Of a stretch of 64,000 bases of DNA, positions 45,689 through 54,093 are shown in pieces. Origin of the DNA: Sphingomonas caeni (GTDB taxonomy: Bacteria; Pseudomonadota; Alphaproteobacteria; Sphingomonadales; Sphingomonadaceae); the NCBI RefSeq assembly GCF_026013415.1, contig NZ_JAPDOK010000003.1:496001-560000 (forward strand). The letters run 5' to 3'. Position 1 is the stretch's first letter; every line of letters begins with the position of its first letter. The notes beneath the pieces are model-generated. The model was not told where the DNA came from, did not search any database, and saw nothing but the letters and a program-made list of their open reading frames with translations. The translations under genes and the position numbers were made by a program.

Positions 45689-46215
45689 AGCTTAGCCCGC
45701 CGGCGCCGGGCACCTTGCCCGACGTCAGCTTCCTCAACGACATCAATGCCGAGCTGGGCGACAAGGGCTTCCTCGTTACCTCGACCGAGGATCTGTTCCA
45801 ATGGGCGCGCACCGGCTCCTTGTGGTGGATGACCTTCGGGCTCGCCTGCTGCGCGGTCGAAATGATCCATGTGAACATGCCGCGCTACGACATGGAGCGC
45901 TTCGGCGCCGCGCCGCGCGCCTCTCCGCGGCAGAGCGACGTGATGATCGTCGCGGGGACGCTGTGCAACAAGATGGCCCCGGCGCTGCGCCGCGTCTACG
46001 ACCAGATGTCGGAGCCCAAATACGTGATCTCGATGGGCTCGTGCGCCAATGGCGGCGGCTATTATCACTATAGCTACAGCGTCGTGCGCGGCTGCGACCG
46101 GATCGTGCCCGTGGACATCTACGTCCCCGGCTGCCCGCCGACCGCCGAGGCCTTGCTCTATGGGATCATGCAGCTCCAGCGGAAGATCCGCCGTTCGGGG
46201 ACGATCGAGCGGTGA
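45679..46215 (+). CDS. nuoB: NADH-quinone oxidoreductase subunit B
   Basis: A 178-residue peripheral-arm subunit that binds the terminal 4Fe-4S cluster N2. Ligands are C57 and C58 ([10 protein letters not shown]), C122 (GSCANGGG) and C152 (VPGCPPT). GTG 45679 is chosen as start, behind GGGAG at 45665-45669; a GTG 21 bp earlier is possible. It overlaps nuoA by 10 bp. The next gene is not nuoC but an inserted exported-protein gene that overlaps by 4 bp. Confidence 0.95.
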   Translation: MGVELSPPAPGTLPDVSFLNDINAELGDKGFLVTSTEDLFQWARTGSLWWMTFGLACCAVEMIHVNMPRYDMERFGAAPRASPRQSDVMIVAGTLCNKMAPALRRVYDQMSEPKYVISMGSCANGGGYYHYSYSVVRGCDRIVPVDIYVPGCPPTAEALLYGIMQLQRKIRRSGTIER

Positions 46216-46769
46216 GGAACACACTTTCCATCAGAATGCTGAGTGCCGCACTGGCGCTGATGGTCGGCGCTAGCGCTGCGTTCGCCGCGACTACGGACGT
46301 ATGGACGCGCTCTGCGCCGCCCAACGGGGCCTTCTCTGTCGAGACGCCGTGCACCGCGTCCGAAATCAACGCGCTGAAGAACCCGCCCGGCGATGCCATG
46401 CCGATGAAGGTCGAGCCAGACGCGCGCCTGATCTGCAAGAAGGGGAAGATCCTCTTCTTCGCGGGACAGGCCGCTGTCGGTGCGTTGCCTGCGGGCGTGA
46501 CTTCAATCTTCGATAGGATCGCCGATGGCGTTACCGCCGACGGAGGCGCGAAGGGCAAGCCGCGCACTCTCACCATCGATGGCCATCGTGCGCTGATCAA
46601 TCGCGACGATTCTGAGGGCCCGATGGCGCAGACCGGCGTCATCGAAGTCGATGCGAGAACGATCATCGTGTTGGTGGCAGGTGTCGAACAAGGCAGCGAT
46701 ATCAGTCCAGTGGATCAAGGCAAGATGATCGACCGCTTCTATGGCTCGATCCGGGTGATCGCCAAATGA
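46212..46769 (+). CDS. Exported protein inserted between nuoB and nuoC
   Basis: A 185-residue protein starting with GTG 46212, overlapping nuoB by 4 bp and nuoC by 4 bp. Signal peptide [19 protein letters not shown]. The mature part begins [21 protein letters not shown] and ends [18 protein letters not shown], a pattern (F-V-x-P near the start, F-x-S-I at the end) reminiscent of PsbP/DUF1795-like folds. Two cysteines could pair. Not a known complex I subunit. The export signal would put it on the periplasmic side. Confidence 0.75.
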   Translation: MRNTLSIRMLSAALALMVGASAAFAATTDVWTRSAPPNGAFSVETPCTASEINALKNPPGDAMPMKVEPDARLICKKGKILFFAGQAAVGALPAGVTSIFDRIADGVTADGGAKGKPRTLTIDGHRALINRDDSEGPMAQTGVIEVDARTIIVLVAGVEQGSDISPVDQGKMIDRFYGSIRVIAK

Positions 46770-47470
46770 CCTTGCTCCATTCCGCTCCGAAATACGTCTC
46801 GAACGACGGCGTGATCGATGCCGCCAAAGCTGCGCTCGGCGACATGCTGCTCGCGTCCGAGGACAAGGTGGGCGAGGTCAACCTCACCATCGACCGACCG
46901 CGGCTCGTCGAGGCGATGATCGCGCTCCGCGACACCAAAGGCCTCGAATATCAGCAGTGCATGGAGATCGCCGGGGTCGACTATCTCGACCGCGCCGAGC
47001 GCTTCGATGTCGTCTATTGCCTGCTCAGCCTCACCCGCAATCACCGCATCAAGGTCCGCGTGACCACCGACGAGGTGAAACCGGTCCCCTCGGTCACCTC
47101 TATCTGGCCGGTCGCGGGCTGGCTCGAGCGCGAGGTGTACGACATGTACGGCGTGCTGTTCGAGGGTAATACCGACCTGCGCCGCATCCTCACCGATTAC
47201 GGCTTCCAGGGGCATCCGCAGCGCAAGGACTTCCCGCTCACCGGCTATGTCGAGCTGCGCTATTCCGAAGAGGCCAAGCGCGTCGTCTATTCGCCGGTCG
47301 AGCTGGCGCAGGACTTCCGCAACTTCGACTTCATGAGCCCGTGGGAAGGGGCGGAATATATCCTGCCGGGTGACGAGAAGGCGCCCGCAGCGCCACCCGC
47401 GCCTGCTCCCGCGCCGCCGCCGCCCGAAGCCGCCAAGCCCAAGCGCGCCGCGAAGGGGGCGAAGAAATGA
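46766..47470 (+). CDS. nuoC: NADH-quinone oxidoreductase subunit C
   Basis: A 234-residue 30-kDa-type subunit of the peripheral arm. It shows [52 protein letters not shown] and [26 protein letters not shown] Pro/Ala-rich, lysine-ended tail (residues about 200-234) extends beyond the core. It overlaps the inserted exported gene and nuoD by 4 bp each. Confidence 0.95.
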   Translation: MTLLHSAPKYVSNDGVIDAAKAALGDMLLASEDKVGEVNLTIDRPRLVEAMIALRDTKGLEYQQCMEIAGVDYLDRAERFDVVYCLLSLTRNHRIKVRVTTDEVKPVPSVTSIWPVAGWLEREVYDMYGVLFEGNTDLRRILTDYGFQGHPQRKDFPLTGYVELRYSEEAKRVVYSPVELAQDFRNFDFMSPWEGAEYILPGDEKAPAAPPAPAPAPPPPEAAKPKRAAKGAKK

Positions 47471-48678
47471 GCATCATCGAGCGCGATCCCGCCATCGCTA
47501 GCGACACCGAGATCCAGAACTATACGATCAATTTCGGCCCCCAGCATCCGGCCGCGCATGGCGTGCTGCGCCTGGTGATGGAGCTGGACGGCGAGATCGT
47601 CGAGCGGCTCGATCCGCATATCGGCCTGCTCCATCGCGGCACCGAGAAGCTGATCGAGTACAAGACCTATCAGCAGGCTTTGCCCTATTTCGACCGGCTC
47701 GATTACTGTTCGCCGCTGTGCATGGAGCACAGCTTCGTCCTCGCGGTCGAGAAATTGCTCAACCTCGAAGTGCCGATCCGCGCGCAATATCTCCGCGTCT
47801 TCTTCGCCGAGCTGACGCGCATCTCGAACCACATGCTCAACCTGGGCAGCCACGTCATGGACGTCGGCGCGATGACGCCGAACCTGTGGATGTTCGAGCT
47901 GCGCGAGGATTGCCTCAACTTCTTCGAGCGCGTTTCGGGTGCGCGGATGCACTCCAACTATTTCCGCGTCGGCGGGGTGCACCAGGATGCGCCGCTCAAG
48001 CTGCTGACCGATATCGCCGACTGGCTCGACACGCGGCTGCCCAAATTGTTCGGCGACGCGATCAGCCTCGTCGCCGAGAACCGCATCTTCAAGCAGCGCA
48101 ACGTCGATATCGCCATCGTCAGCCGCGACGACGCGATCCGCTGGGGCTTTTCGGGCCCGATGATCCGCGGCGCGGGCATCCCCTGGGACCTGCGCAAGTC
48201 GCAGCCCTATGAGGTCTATGACCGGATGGAGTTCGACGTGCCCGTCGGCACGCGCGGCGATTGCTATGACCGGTTCATGGTCCGCGTCGAGGAAGTCTAT
48301 CAGTCGGCGCGCATCATGAAGCAGTGCCTTGCGCAGATGCCCGAGGGCCCGATCATGACGCTCGACCGCAAGATCGGCCCGCCCAAGCGCGGCGAGATGA
48401 AGCAGTCGATGGAAGCGCTGATCCACCACTTCAAGCTCTTTACCGAGGGCTTCCACGTCCCCGCGGGCGAGGTCTATGTCGCGACCGAGAGCCCCAAGGG
48501 CGAGTTCGGCGTCTATCTGGTCGCCGACGGCACCAACAAGCCGTACCGCTGCAAGATCCGCCCGACCGCGTTCAGCCACCTCCAGGCGATGGGATACATG
48601 TCCAAGGGCCATATGCTCGCAGACACGACGGCGATCCTCGGCGCGCTCGATATCGTGTTCGGGGAGTGCGACCGGTGA
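47467..48678 (+). CDS. nuoD: NADH-quinone oxidoreductase subunit D
   Basis: A 403-residue 49-kDa-type subunit that, with NuoB, forms the quinone site. It shows [48 protein letters not shown] and the C-terminal [10 protein letters not shown]. Conserved quinone-site residues H and Y are present in these blocks. The length fits. The stop overlaps the start of an inserted gene by 4 bp. Confidence 0.97.
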   Translation: MSIIERDPAIASDTEIQNYTINFGPQHPAAHGVLRLVMELDGEIVERLDPHIGLLHRGTEKLIEYKTYQQALPYFDRLDYCSPLCMEHSFVLAVEKLLNLEVPIRAQYLRVFFAELTRISNHMLNLGSHVMDVGAMTPNLWMFELREDCLNFFERVSGARMHSNYFRVGGVHQDAPLKLLTDIADWLDTRLPKLFGDAISLVAENRIFKQRNVDIAIVSRDDAIRWGFSGPMIRGAGIPWDLRKSQPYEVYDRMEFDVPVGTRGDCYDRFMVRVEEVYQSARIMKQCLAQMPEGPIMTLDRKIGPPKRGEMKQSMEALIHHFKLFTEGFHVPAGEVYVATESPKGEFGVYLVADGTNKPYRCKIRPTAFSHLQAMGYMSKGHMLADTTAILGALDIVFGECDR

Positions 48679-49103
48679 GGGCGGCTTCGGCCCTTCTTGT
48701 TGCGGCGTCGCTCAGCTTCGCCGGAACGGCGAACGCGCAGAGCGGGCCATCCCCGGCGTTGAATACTTACATCGATTATTTGGTGGGTAGAACCGACGCG
48801 CTGGACGTATCGGTTCCTCGGACTTTTTTGTTCGTTGATACTACTGGTCAGAGCAAAGCCCGCCCAATCGAAGAATTGCGCCCTCTGATTTTCGGTTGTG
48901 ACTGGACGGGCCGTACTGCCACCGGATGGGAGCCGTACGAGCTTCAGTGGAGTGGCCATTGCTCAAAAAGCGACCCCGGGGAGACCATTTTGGTCATCTT
49001 AAGGGGCACTCGCACCAGTGTTGAGCGGGTCGAAGTGCGTATCGGCAATGGGCAAATGATATTTCCGCCGGCCCCGTCGCGCTCTGCAGGGAAGTCGGAC
49101 TGA
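48675..49103 (+). CDS. Exported protein inserted after nuoD (NTF2-like-looking)
   Basis: A 142-residue protein starting with GTG 48675 over the nuoD stop. Signal peptide [21 protein letters not shown]. The mature part ([50 protein letters not shown]) aligns in order with the protein at 49450. Two cysteines are in equivalent places. The pattern suggests a small NTF2-like fold, but this is weak. The DNA is visibly more A/T-rich than neighbours. Confidence 0.65.
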   Translation: MRAASALLVAASLSFAGTANAQSGPSPALNTYIDYLVGRTDALDVSVPRTFLFVDTTGQSKARPIEELRPLIFGCDWTGRTATGWEPYELQWSGHCSKSDPGETILVILRGTRTSVERVEVRIGNGQMIFPPAPSRSAGKSD

Positions 49104-49453
49104 TGACTGGTACGCTTCTCTCCTCCCGCCTCGACCTCGTCGACCGGCTGATGGGTCACTATAACGCCCTCGACGCGGACGCTTATGCCGACATGTTCGC
49201 TGAGGGCGGCAGCGAGGCGATGTATCGCGGCGACGTGGTTCGCGCGGGCCGCGAAGGCGTGCGCAGCGGCATGAAGGCGGTGTTCGCCGAATTCCCCGAG
49301 AACCGCGCCGATGTGCTCCAGAAATTCCAGCTGGGCGACCGGGTCGTCCTGCACGAACGCGTCTATCGCTCCAGCACCGCCGAGCCCTTCGAGGTGATGA
49401 CTGTCTATTCGTTCGATGGGGATCTGGTCGAGCGCGTGGAGTTCATCCGGTGA
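49103..49453 (+). CDS. SnoaL-like (NTF2-fold) protein inserted between nuoD and nuoE
   Basis: A 116-residue cytoplasmic protein of the SnoaL/NTF2 fold: LVDRLMGHYNALDADAYADMFAEGG, VVRAGREGVRSGMKAVFAEFPEN, VVLHERVYRSS and FEVMTVYSFDGDLVERVEFIR. These cone-shaped folds bind or convert small molecules. It lacks a signal peptide, unlike its two neighbours. It is coupled by a one-base overlap to the preceding stop and by 4 bp to the next start. Confidence 0.8.
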   Translation: MTGTLLSSRLDLVDRLMGHYNALDADAYADMFAEGGSEAMYRGDVVRAGREGVRSGMKAVFAEFPENRADVLQKFQLGDRVVLHERVYRSSTAEPFEVMTVYSFDGDLVERVEFIR

Positions 49454-49884
49454 TGCGCCGCACGTCGATCCTGCTTGGCCTCGCTGCCTGCGCGCTTGCG
49501 CTGCCTGGATATGCGGTTGCAGGGGATCAGACCGCCGATGTTGCGCTGGTTGCCCGCTATCTCGACATGCTGCGGAGCGGCAAGGACGCAAACGCGTTGC
49601 TCAGCGATGCGCCGATGCTGATCGATTCCAAGACGCAGCAGCCCCGGCCGCTCGCCCAGTTCGTTACCTATGCAAATGCGTGCCAGATCAAGGAAATCAG
49701 AGCGATTCCCGTGTCTAGCCGCTCCCGCATGCCGATAGGCGTCACTTGGGGCTGCGGCCCGCACGCGACGCAGGAGCGTAGCGCATCCTTCTGGTTTGAA
49801 GGCGACCGGATCAGCAAGATCAGCTGGGGAGAGCCCTTGGTGATCCAGATCGCGCCCATGCCAACGCCCAATGGACAGAATTGA
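49450..49884 (+). CDS. Exported protein inserted before nuoE (NTF2-like-looking)
   Basis: A 144-residue protein; GTG 49450 or the ATG at 49453 starts it. Signal peptide MRRTSILLGLAACALALPGYAVA. The mature part VARYLDMLRSGKDANALLSDAPMLIDS, RPLAQF, ANACQI, WGCGPHATQE and SFWFEGDRISKISWG parallels the 48675 protein, including two cysteines. It overlaps the nuoE start by one base. Function unknown. Confidence 0.7.
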   Translation: MMRRTSILLGLAACALALPGYAVAGDQTADVALVARYLDMLRSGKDANALLSDAPMLIDSKTQQPRPLAQFVTYANACQIKEIRAIPVSSRSRMPIGVTWGCGPHATQERSASFWFEGDRISKISWGEPLVIQIAPMPTPNGQN

Positions 49885-50555
49885 TGGCTGAAAAACCCCC
49901 TCTCGAAGACACGCCGGAGCTTCGCGCTCGCTGGGGCGGCTTCGCCTGGACGCCTGAGAATGCCGCCAAGGCCAACGAGATCCTCGCGCGCTATCCCGCG
50001 GGGCGCCAGCAGTCGTGCACCATCCCCTTCCTCGACCTCGCCCAGCGCCAGGTGGGGGCGGAGACCAATACGCAGGGCTGGCTGCCGATCCCGGTGATCG
50101 AGTTCGTCGCGCGCCAGCTCGAGCTGCCCTATATCCGCCTGCTCGAGGTCGCGAGCTTCTACACCATGTTCAACCTGCATCCGGTGGGCCGCTACCATGT
50201 GCAGGTCTGCGGCACGACGCCGTGCTGGCTGCGCGGGTCGGACGATGTCTTCAAGGCGTGCAAGGCGCGTGGCATGAAGAAGGGCCACACCACCGAGGAC
50301 GGGCTGTTCACTCTCACCGAGGTCGAGTGCATGGGCAATTGCTCGTCGGCGCCGATGGTGCAGATCAACGACGATAATTACGAGGATCTCGATTACGACC
50401 GCACCGCGGCGATCCTCGACGCGCTGGCGAAGGGCGAGACTCCCAAGACGGGCACCCAGGAGCCCGGCCGCCACACCGTCGAGCCGCTCGGCGGCCCGAC
50501 CAGCCTCACGGCAATGGTGTCCGAGAACCACGATTATCGGGGAGAATGGGCATGA
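49884..50555 (+). CDS. nuoE: NADH-quinone oxidoreductase subunit E
   Basis: A 223-residue 24-kDa-type subunit binding 2Fe-2S cluster N1a. Ligands are C109 and C114 (VCGTTPCWLRG) and C149 and C153 (VECMGNCSSAP). The start is ATG 49884; a TTG one codon earlier is less likely. A C-terminal tail beyond the fold (EPGRHTVEPLGGPTSL) is common in alphaproteobacteria. It overlaps a 54-codon membrane gene. Confidence 0.95.
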   Translation: MAEKPPLEDTPELRARWGGFAWTPENAAKANEILARYPAGRQQSCTIPFLDLAQRQVGAETNTQGWLPIPVIEFVARQLELPYIRLLEVASFYTMFNLHPVGRYHVQVCGTTPCWLRGSDDVFKACKARGMKKGHTTEDGLFTLTEVECMGNCSSAPMVQINDDNYEDLDYDRTAAILDALAKGETPKTGTQEPGRHTVEPLGGPTSLTAMVSENHDYRGEWA

Positions 50556-50716
50556 ACGGCGACAACAAGAACCTGATCATCACGATCCTCGCCATCATCG
50601 GCGGGCTCGTCGTGCTGGGCTGGTTCCTGCGGCTCACTTTCGCGCTGCTCGGGCCGCTCTTCTTCATTGGTGCGGCGGTGCTGATCTACCTCATGTTCTT
50701 CAAGCGGAACCGATAG
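50552..50716 (+). CDS. 54-residue membrane protein inserted after nuoE
   Basis: Begins with ATG 50552, overlapping the nuoE stop by 4 bp, and ends with TAG 50716. The N-terminus MNGDNKN is polar. Two hydrophobic segments follow: LIITILAIIGGLVVLGWFL and LTFALLGPLFFIGAAVLIYL, ending MFFKRNR. Too small for a known complex I subunit. The next tiny gene starts directly at 50717. Confidence 0.7.
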   Translation: MNGDNKNLIITILAIIGGLVVLGWFLRLTFALLGPLFFIGAAVLIYLMFFKRNR

Positions 50717-50887
50717 ATGCCCAAGGCAGCAAAGACCGGGGTCCCGATCCTCGGTGTCATCTTCCTGGCGCTGGCGCTCTTCAAGTTCGTCCAGGGTGAT
50801 TCCTGGGTGGTCTGGTTCGTGCTGGGATTCGTGTTCGGCGGCTTCGGCATCTTCAATCTGAACCGGCGAGGGGGGAACCAGACGTGA
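50717..50887 (+). CDS. 56-residue membrane protein inserted before nuoF
   Basis: Begins with ATG 50717 immediately after the preceding TAG, and ends with TGA 50885-50887 overlapping the nuoF GTG. Two hydrophobic segments: [18 protein letters not shown] and [19 protein letters not shown], with a basic, polar end (NRRGGNQT). No family recognised. Its reading frame and tight spacing argue for translation. Confidence 0.7.
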   Translation: MPKAAKTGVPILGVIFLALALFKFVQGDSWVVWFVLGFVFGGFGIFNLNRRGGNQT

Positions 50888-52188
50888 GCCTTGCCGACAA
50901 GGACCGGATCTTCACCAACGTTTACGGCTATCAGCCCTGGGGGCTGAAGGCCGCGATGGGCCGTGGCGATTGGGACAAGACCAAGGCGCTGATGCAACTC
51001 GGCCAGGATCCGATCATCGATCTGATCAAGGCATCGGGGCTGCGCGGGCGCGGTGGGGCGGGGTTCCCGACCGGCATGAAGTGGAGCTTCATGCCCAAGG
51101 AGCCCAAGCCCGAGCGGCCCAACTTCCTCGTCATCAACGCCGACGAATCCGAGCCGGGCAGCTGCAAGGACCGCGAGATCATCCGCCACGATCCGCACAA
51201 GCTGATCGAGGGCGCGCTGATCGCCGGCTTCGCGATGCGCGCGCGGGCGGCGTACATTTACATTCGCGGCGAATATATCCGCGAGGCGGAGACGCTGTTC
51301 GCGGCGGTCGCGGAGGCGTACGCCGCCGGCCTGATCGGCAAGAATGCCTGCAAGTCGGGCTATGATTTCGACGTGTTCGTCCATCGCGGCGCGGGCGCCT
51401 ATATCTGCGGCGAAGAGACCGCGATGCTCGAAAGCCTCGAGGGCAAGAAGGGCCAGCCGCGCCTCAAGCCGCCCTTCCCGGCGGGAGCGGGCCTTTATGG
51501 CTGCCCGACCACGGTCAACAATGTCGAATCGATCGCGGTCGTCCCCACGATCCTGCGCCGTTCGCCCGAATGGTTCGCGAGCTTCGGCAACGAGGGCAAT
51601 CGCGGCACCAAGCTCTTCCAGATCAGCGGCCATGTCGAAAAGCCGTGCGTGGTCGAGGAAGCGATGAGCATCCCGTTCCGCGAGCTGATCGAGAAGCATT
51701 GCGGCGGCATCCGCGGCGGCTGGGACAATCTGCTCGCGGTGATCCCGGGCGGCTCCTCGGTGCCGCTCGTCCCCGCGGCGCAGATCATGGACTGCGCGAT
51801 GGATTTCGACGGGCTCAAGGCGGTCGGATCGGGGCTCGGCACCGCCGCGGTGATCGTCATGGACAAGTCGACCGACGTGGTCGCCGCGATCAGCCGCATC
51901 TCCTATTTCTACAAGCATGAGAGCTGCGGCCAGTGCACCCCGTGCCGCGAGGGCACCGGCTGGATGTGGCGCGTGATGGAGCGGCTGCGCACCGGCGACG
52001 CGGATATCAGCGAGATCGATACGCTCTACAACGTCACCAAGCAGGTGGAAGGGCACACCATCTGCGCGCTCGGCGACGCGGCGGCATGGCCGATCCAGGG
52101 CCTGATCCGCCATTTCCGCCCCGAGCTCGAGCGCCGGATCAACGAGCGGGGCAATGGCGATGCCCCGATGCAGGAGGCAGCGGAATGA
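50884..52188 (+). CDS. nuoF: NADH-quinone oxidoreductase subunit F
   Basis: A 434-residue subunit with the FMN and NADH sites. The glycine-rich NADH motif is [16 protein letters not shown]. An SLBB domain lies in the middle. The N3 4Fe-4S ligands are C348, C351 and C354 ([12 protein letters not shown]) and C394 (TICALGD). The start is GTG 50884. Its stop overlaps the first of three inserted exported-protein genes by 4 bp. Confidence 0.97.
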   Translation: MSLADKDRIFTNVYGYQPWGLKAAMGRGDWDKTKALMQLGQDPIIDLIKASGLRGRGGAGFPTGMKWSFMPKEPKPERPNFLVINADESEPGSCKDREIIRHDPHKLIEGALIAGFAMRARAAYIYIRGEYIREAETLFAAVAEAYAAGLIGKNACKSGYDFDVFVHRGAGAYICGEETAMLESLEGKKGQPRLKPPFPAGAGLYGCPTTVNNVESIAVVPTILRRSPEWFASFGNEGNRGTKLFQISGHVEKPCVVEEAMSIPFRELIEKHCGGIRGGWDNLLAVIPGGSSVPLVPAAQIMDCAMDFDGLKAVGSGLGTAAVIVMDKSTDVVAAISRISYFYKHESCGQCTPCREGTGWMWRVMERLRTGDADISEIDTLYNVTKQVEGHTICALGDAAAWPIQGLIRHFRPELERRINERGNGDAPMQEAAE

Positions 52189-52820
52189 GGGGAGCTCTGC
52201 TTTGCGGCGCGGCCGCGCTCGGCCTGGCCGCCATCCCGGCACAGGCGCAGACGGTGCCGGACAGCCAGGTGCGCAAATCGGCCGCGGCGTTTGCCGAATG
52301 TTCGGTGGGGCAGGCGGGCGGGGCGTGGCGCCGCCAGTTGCTGCGGCCCTATGGCGACACCGCCACCCATGCGATGATGAGCCGCCTGCTCGACGGCGCG
52401 TGCAGCAATCAGCCGGGCTGGGACCAGGTGCTCAAGGCGCCGCGGCTTCAGTTCCGCAGCTTCATCTTCGACGCGCTCTATCGCGCCGATTTCGGTGATG
52501 CGCCGCAGCCCGCCGATCTCGCGGGGCTCCAGCCCTTGGTCTATCCCGTTGCCGAAGGGCTGAACGAGGAAAACGCGCGGCCCTATCTCGTCAGCGTCGC
52601 CTTTGGCGACTGCGTCGCGCGGCAGGACCCCGCGGGCGCCCGCGCCTTCATGCTGAGCCGGGTCGAGACCGCCGGGGAGACTGCGGCGCTCCAGGCGCTG
52701 GCCCCGGCTTTCCAGAACTGCGTGCCGCAGGGCGCCGAGCTGACCCTGACCCGTTCCAAGGCGCGCGCGACGCTCGCCGAGCCGCTCTACCGGTTGACGC
52801 AAGCGAGGGTGAAGCCATGA
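52185..52820 (+). CDS. Exported two-repeat cysteine protein, first of the F/G triplet
   Basis: A 211-residue protein starting at ATG 52185 over the nuoF stop. Signal peptide [18 protein letters not shown]. The mature part is two similar halves: AAAFAECSV...[10 protein letters not shown]...[13 protein letters not shown] (residues 34-105) and [10 protein letters not shown]...[10 protein letters not shown]...LAEPLYRL. Each half carries a Cys about 35-40 residues before a second Cys, then an L/I-Y-R helix. The next two genes encode the same layout. No known family recognised. Confidence 0.75.
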   Translation: MRGALLCGAAALGLAAIPAQAQTVPDSQVRKSAAAFAECSVGQAGGAWRRQLLRPYGDTATHAMMSRLLDGACSNQPGWDQVLKAPRLQFRSFIFDALYRADFGDAPQPADLAGLQPLVYPVAEGLNEENARPYLVSVAFGDCVARQDPAGARAFMLSRVETAGETAALQALAPAFQNCVPQGAELTLTRSKARATLAEPLYRLTQARVKP

Positions 52821-53401
52821 AGATGCCGACCGCGATCCTCGCCGCCCTGCCGTTGCTCGCGCTGGCCCAGCCCGCCGCGGCGCAGAGCGTTTCGACCTCC
52901 TCCTATCGCGCGACGCTCGATTTTGCGGGCTGCGCGCTGACCGCCAACGGTGCCGATGCGCGCGCGCTGCTGGCGACGGCACCCGACAGCGCGGGCGAAG
53001 CGGCGATCGCTGCCAGGCTGGCCGGCACCGCGGGGTGCGGCACCGTGCCCAACGACAAGGCGCTGCGCGGCGCGATCGCCGAGCGCGTCTATCTCGCCAC
53101 CTACACTGCGGCACCCGCCGCCCCGGCCGCCGGTCCGGCCGCGCCCTTCAAGGGCAGCGGCAACACCGCGCTCGCCAATTGGGACATTACCCGCTGTGCC
53201 GCGACGCGCGATCCGGTGAGCGCCGACATGCTGATCCGTTCCGAATTGCGCTCTCCGCAGGAAAAGGAAGCGATCAAACGCTTCATCCCGGTGATCGGCG
53301 CCTGCACCCCCGCCGGCTTCCAGGTCGGTTTCGACCGCGAGCGGATGCGCGGGCTCGTCGCCGAGGGGCTGCTGGCGGTTCGTGCCGGAGGCGCTCAGTA
53401 A
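52817..53401 (+). CDS. Exported two-repeat cysteine protein, second of the F/G triplet
   Basis: A 194-residue protein with signal peptide LAALPLLALAQPAAAQ. Halves: TLDFAGCALTANGADARALL...GCGTVPN...IAERVYLATY and WDITRCAATRDPVSADMLIR...IGACTPAGFQ...VAEGLLAV. An Ala/Pro-rich linker joins them. It overlaps its upstream neighbour by 4 bp and its downstream neighbour by one base. Paralogous to both. Confidence 0.75.
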   Translation: MKMPTAILAALPLLALAQPAAAQSVSTSSYRATLDFAGCALTANGADARALLATAPDSAGEAAIAARLAGTAGCGTVPNDKALRGAIAERVYLATYTAAPAAPAAGPAAPFKGSGNTALANWDITRCAATRDPVSADMLIRSELRSPQEKEAIKRFIPVIGACTPAGFQVGFDRERMRGLVAEGLLAVRAGGAQ

Positions 53402-54093
53402 TGCGCCGGCTTTGGCCTTTCCTCTTGGGAGTCATCGGGTTGACGCTGGCGCTTCCCGCCGCGGCACAGGAAACGGGTACGCGGATCGCGCCCGCAGGAC
53501 CTCCGGCCGTGATTCCCGACGCCGGCCTATCTCCGGCAGACCGAGCACGCGTTACGATCGTCGAATTTGCGAGCTGTGTCATCAATGTCGATCGCAAGCG
53601 TGTGATGGCGGCGCTGTCGCTGTTTCCCAGCGAGGCAAACGCTGGCGCGCTGGGCAAACTGGCGAACGACGATTGCCTTGCTGCTGGCGAGCTGCGGTTC
53701 AACACGCTCCTGTTCCGCGGCGGACTCTATACCGCGCTCTATCGCGAGCGGTTCGGGCGGCAGATGCCGGCATTGCCGCAGGGGCCGGCCAATTTCAGCG
53801 CGGGCGCGCCTCAGCCGCTCGATGCCGACGCGGCCAAGGCGATCGCATTGCGCGAATTCGGCGAATGCGTCGTGCGGGCCGATCCGGCGACCGCGCACGC
53901 CATCGTCACCGTCAGGATCGGTAGCGCCGAGGAGGCCCGGCTCTATACGGTGCTGGGCCCGCTTCTGGGGCCGTGCGTATATGAGGGGCAGGAAGTGAAG
54001 TTCAGCAAGACCGTCCTGTCGGGCCTGTTCGCCGAAATCCTGTACCGAGACGCCACGGAGGGCAGCGCGACGCCGCCCGCAGGGAATAACTGA
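53401..54093 (+). CDS. Exported two-repeat cysteine protein, third of the F/G triplet
   Basis: A 230-residue protein with signal peptide LWPFLLGVIGLTLALPAAAQ. Halves: IVEFASCVINVDRKRVMAAL...NDDCLAAGEL...GGLYTALYRERFG and LREFGECVVRADPATAHAIV...GPCVYEGQEV...LFAEILYR. The start ATG 53401 overlaps the preceding TAA and its stop overlaps nuoG by one base. It is a clear relative of the 52185 protein. Confidence 0.75.
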   Translation: MRRLWPFLLGVIGLTLALPAAAQETGTRIAPAGPPAVIPDAGLSPADRARVTIVEFASCVINVDRKRVMAALSLFPSEANAGALGKLANDDCLAAGELRFNTLLFRGGLYTALYRERFGRQMPALPQGPANFSAGAPQPLDADAAKAIALREFGECVVRADPATAHAIVTVRIGSAEEARLYTVLGPLLGPCVYEGQEVKFSKTVLSGLFAEILYRDATEGSATPPAGNN

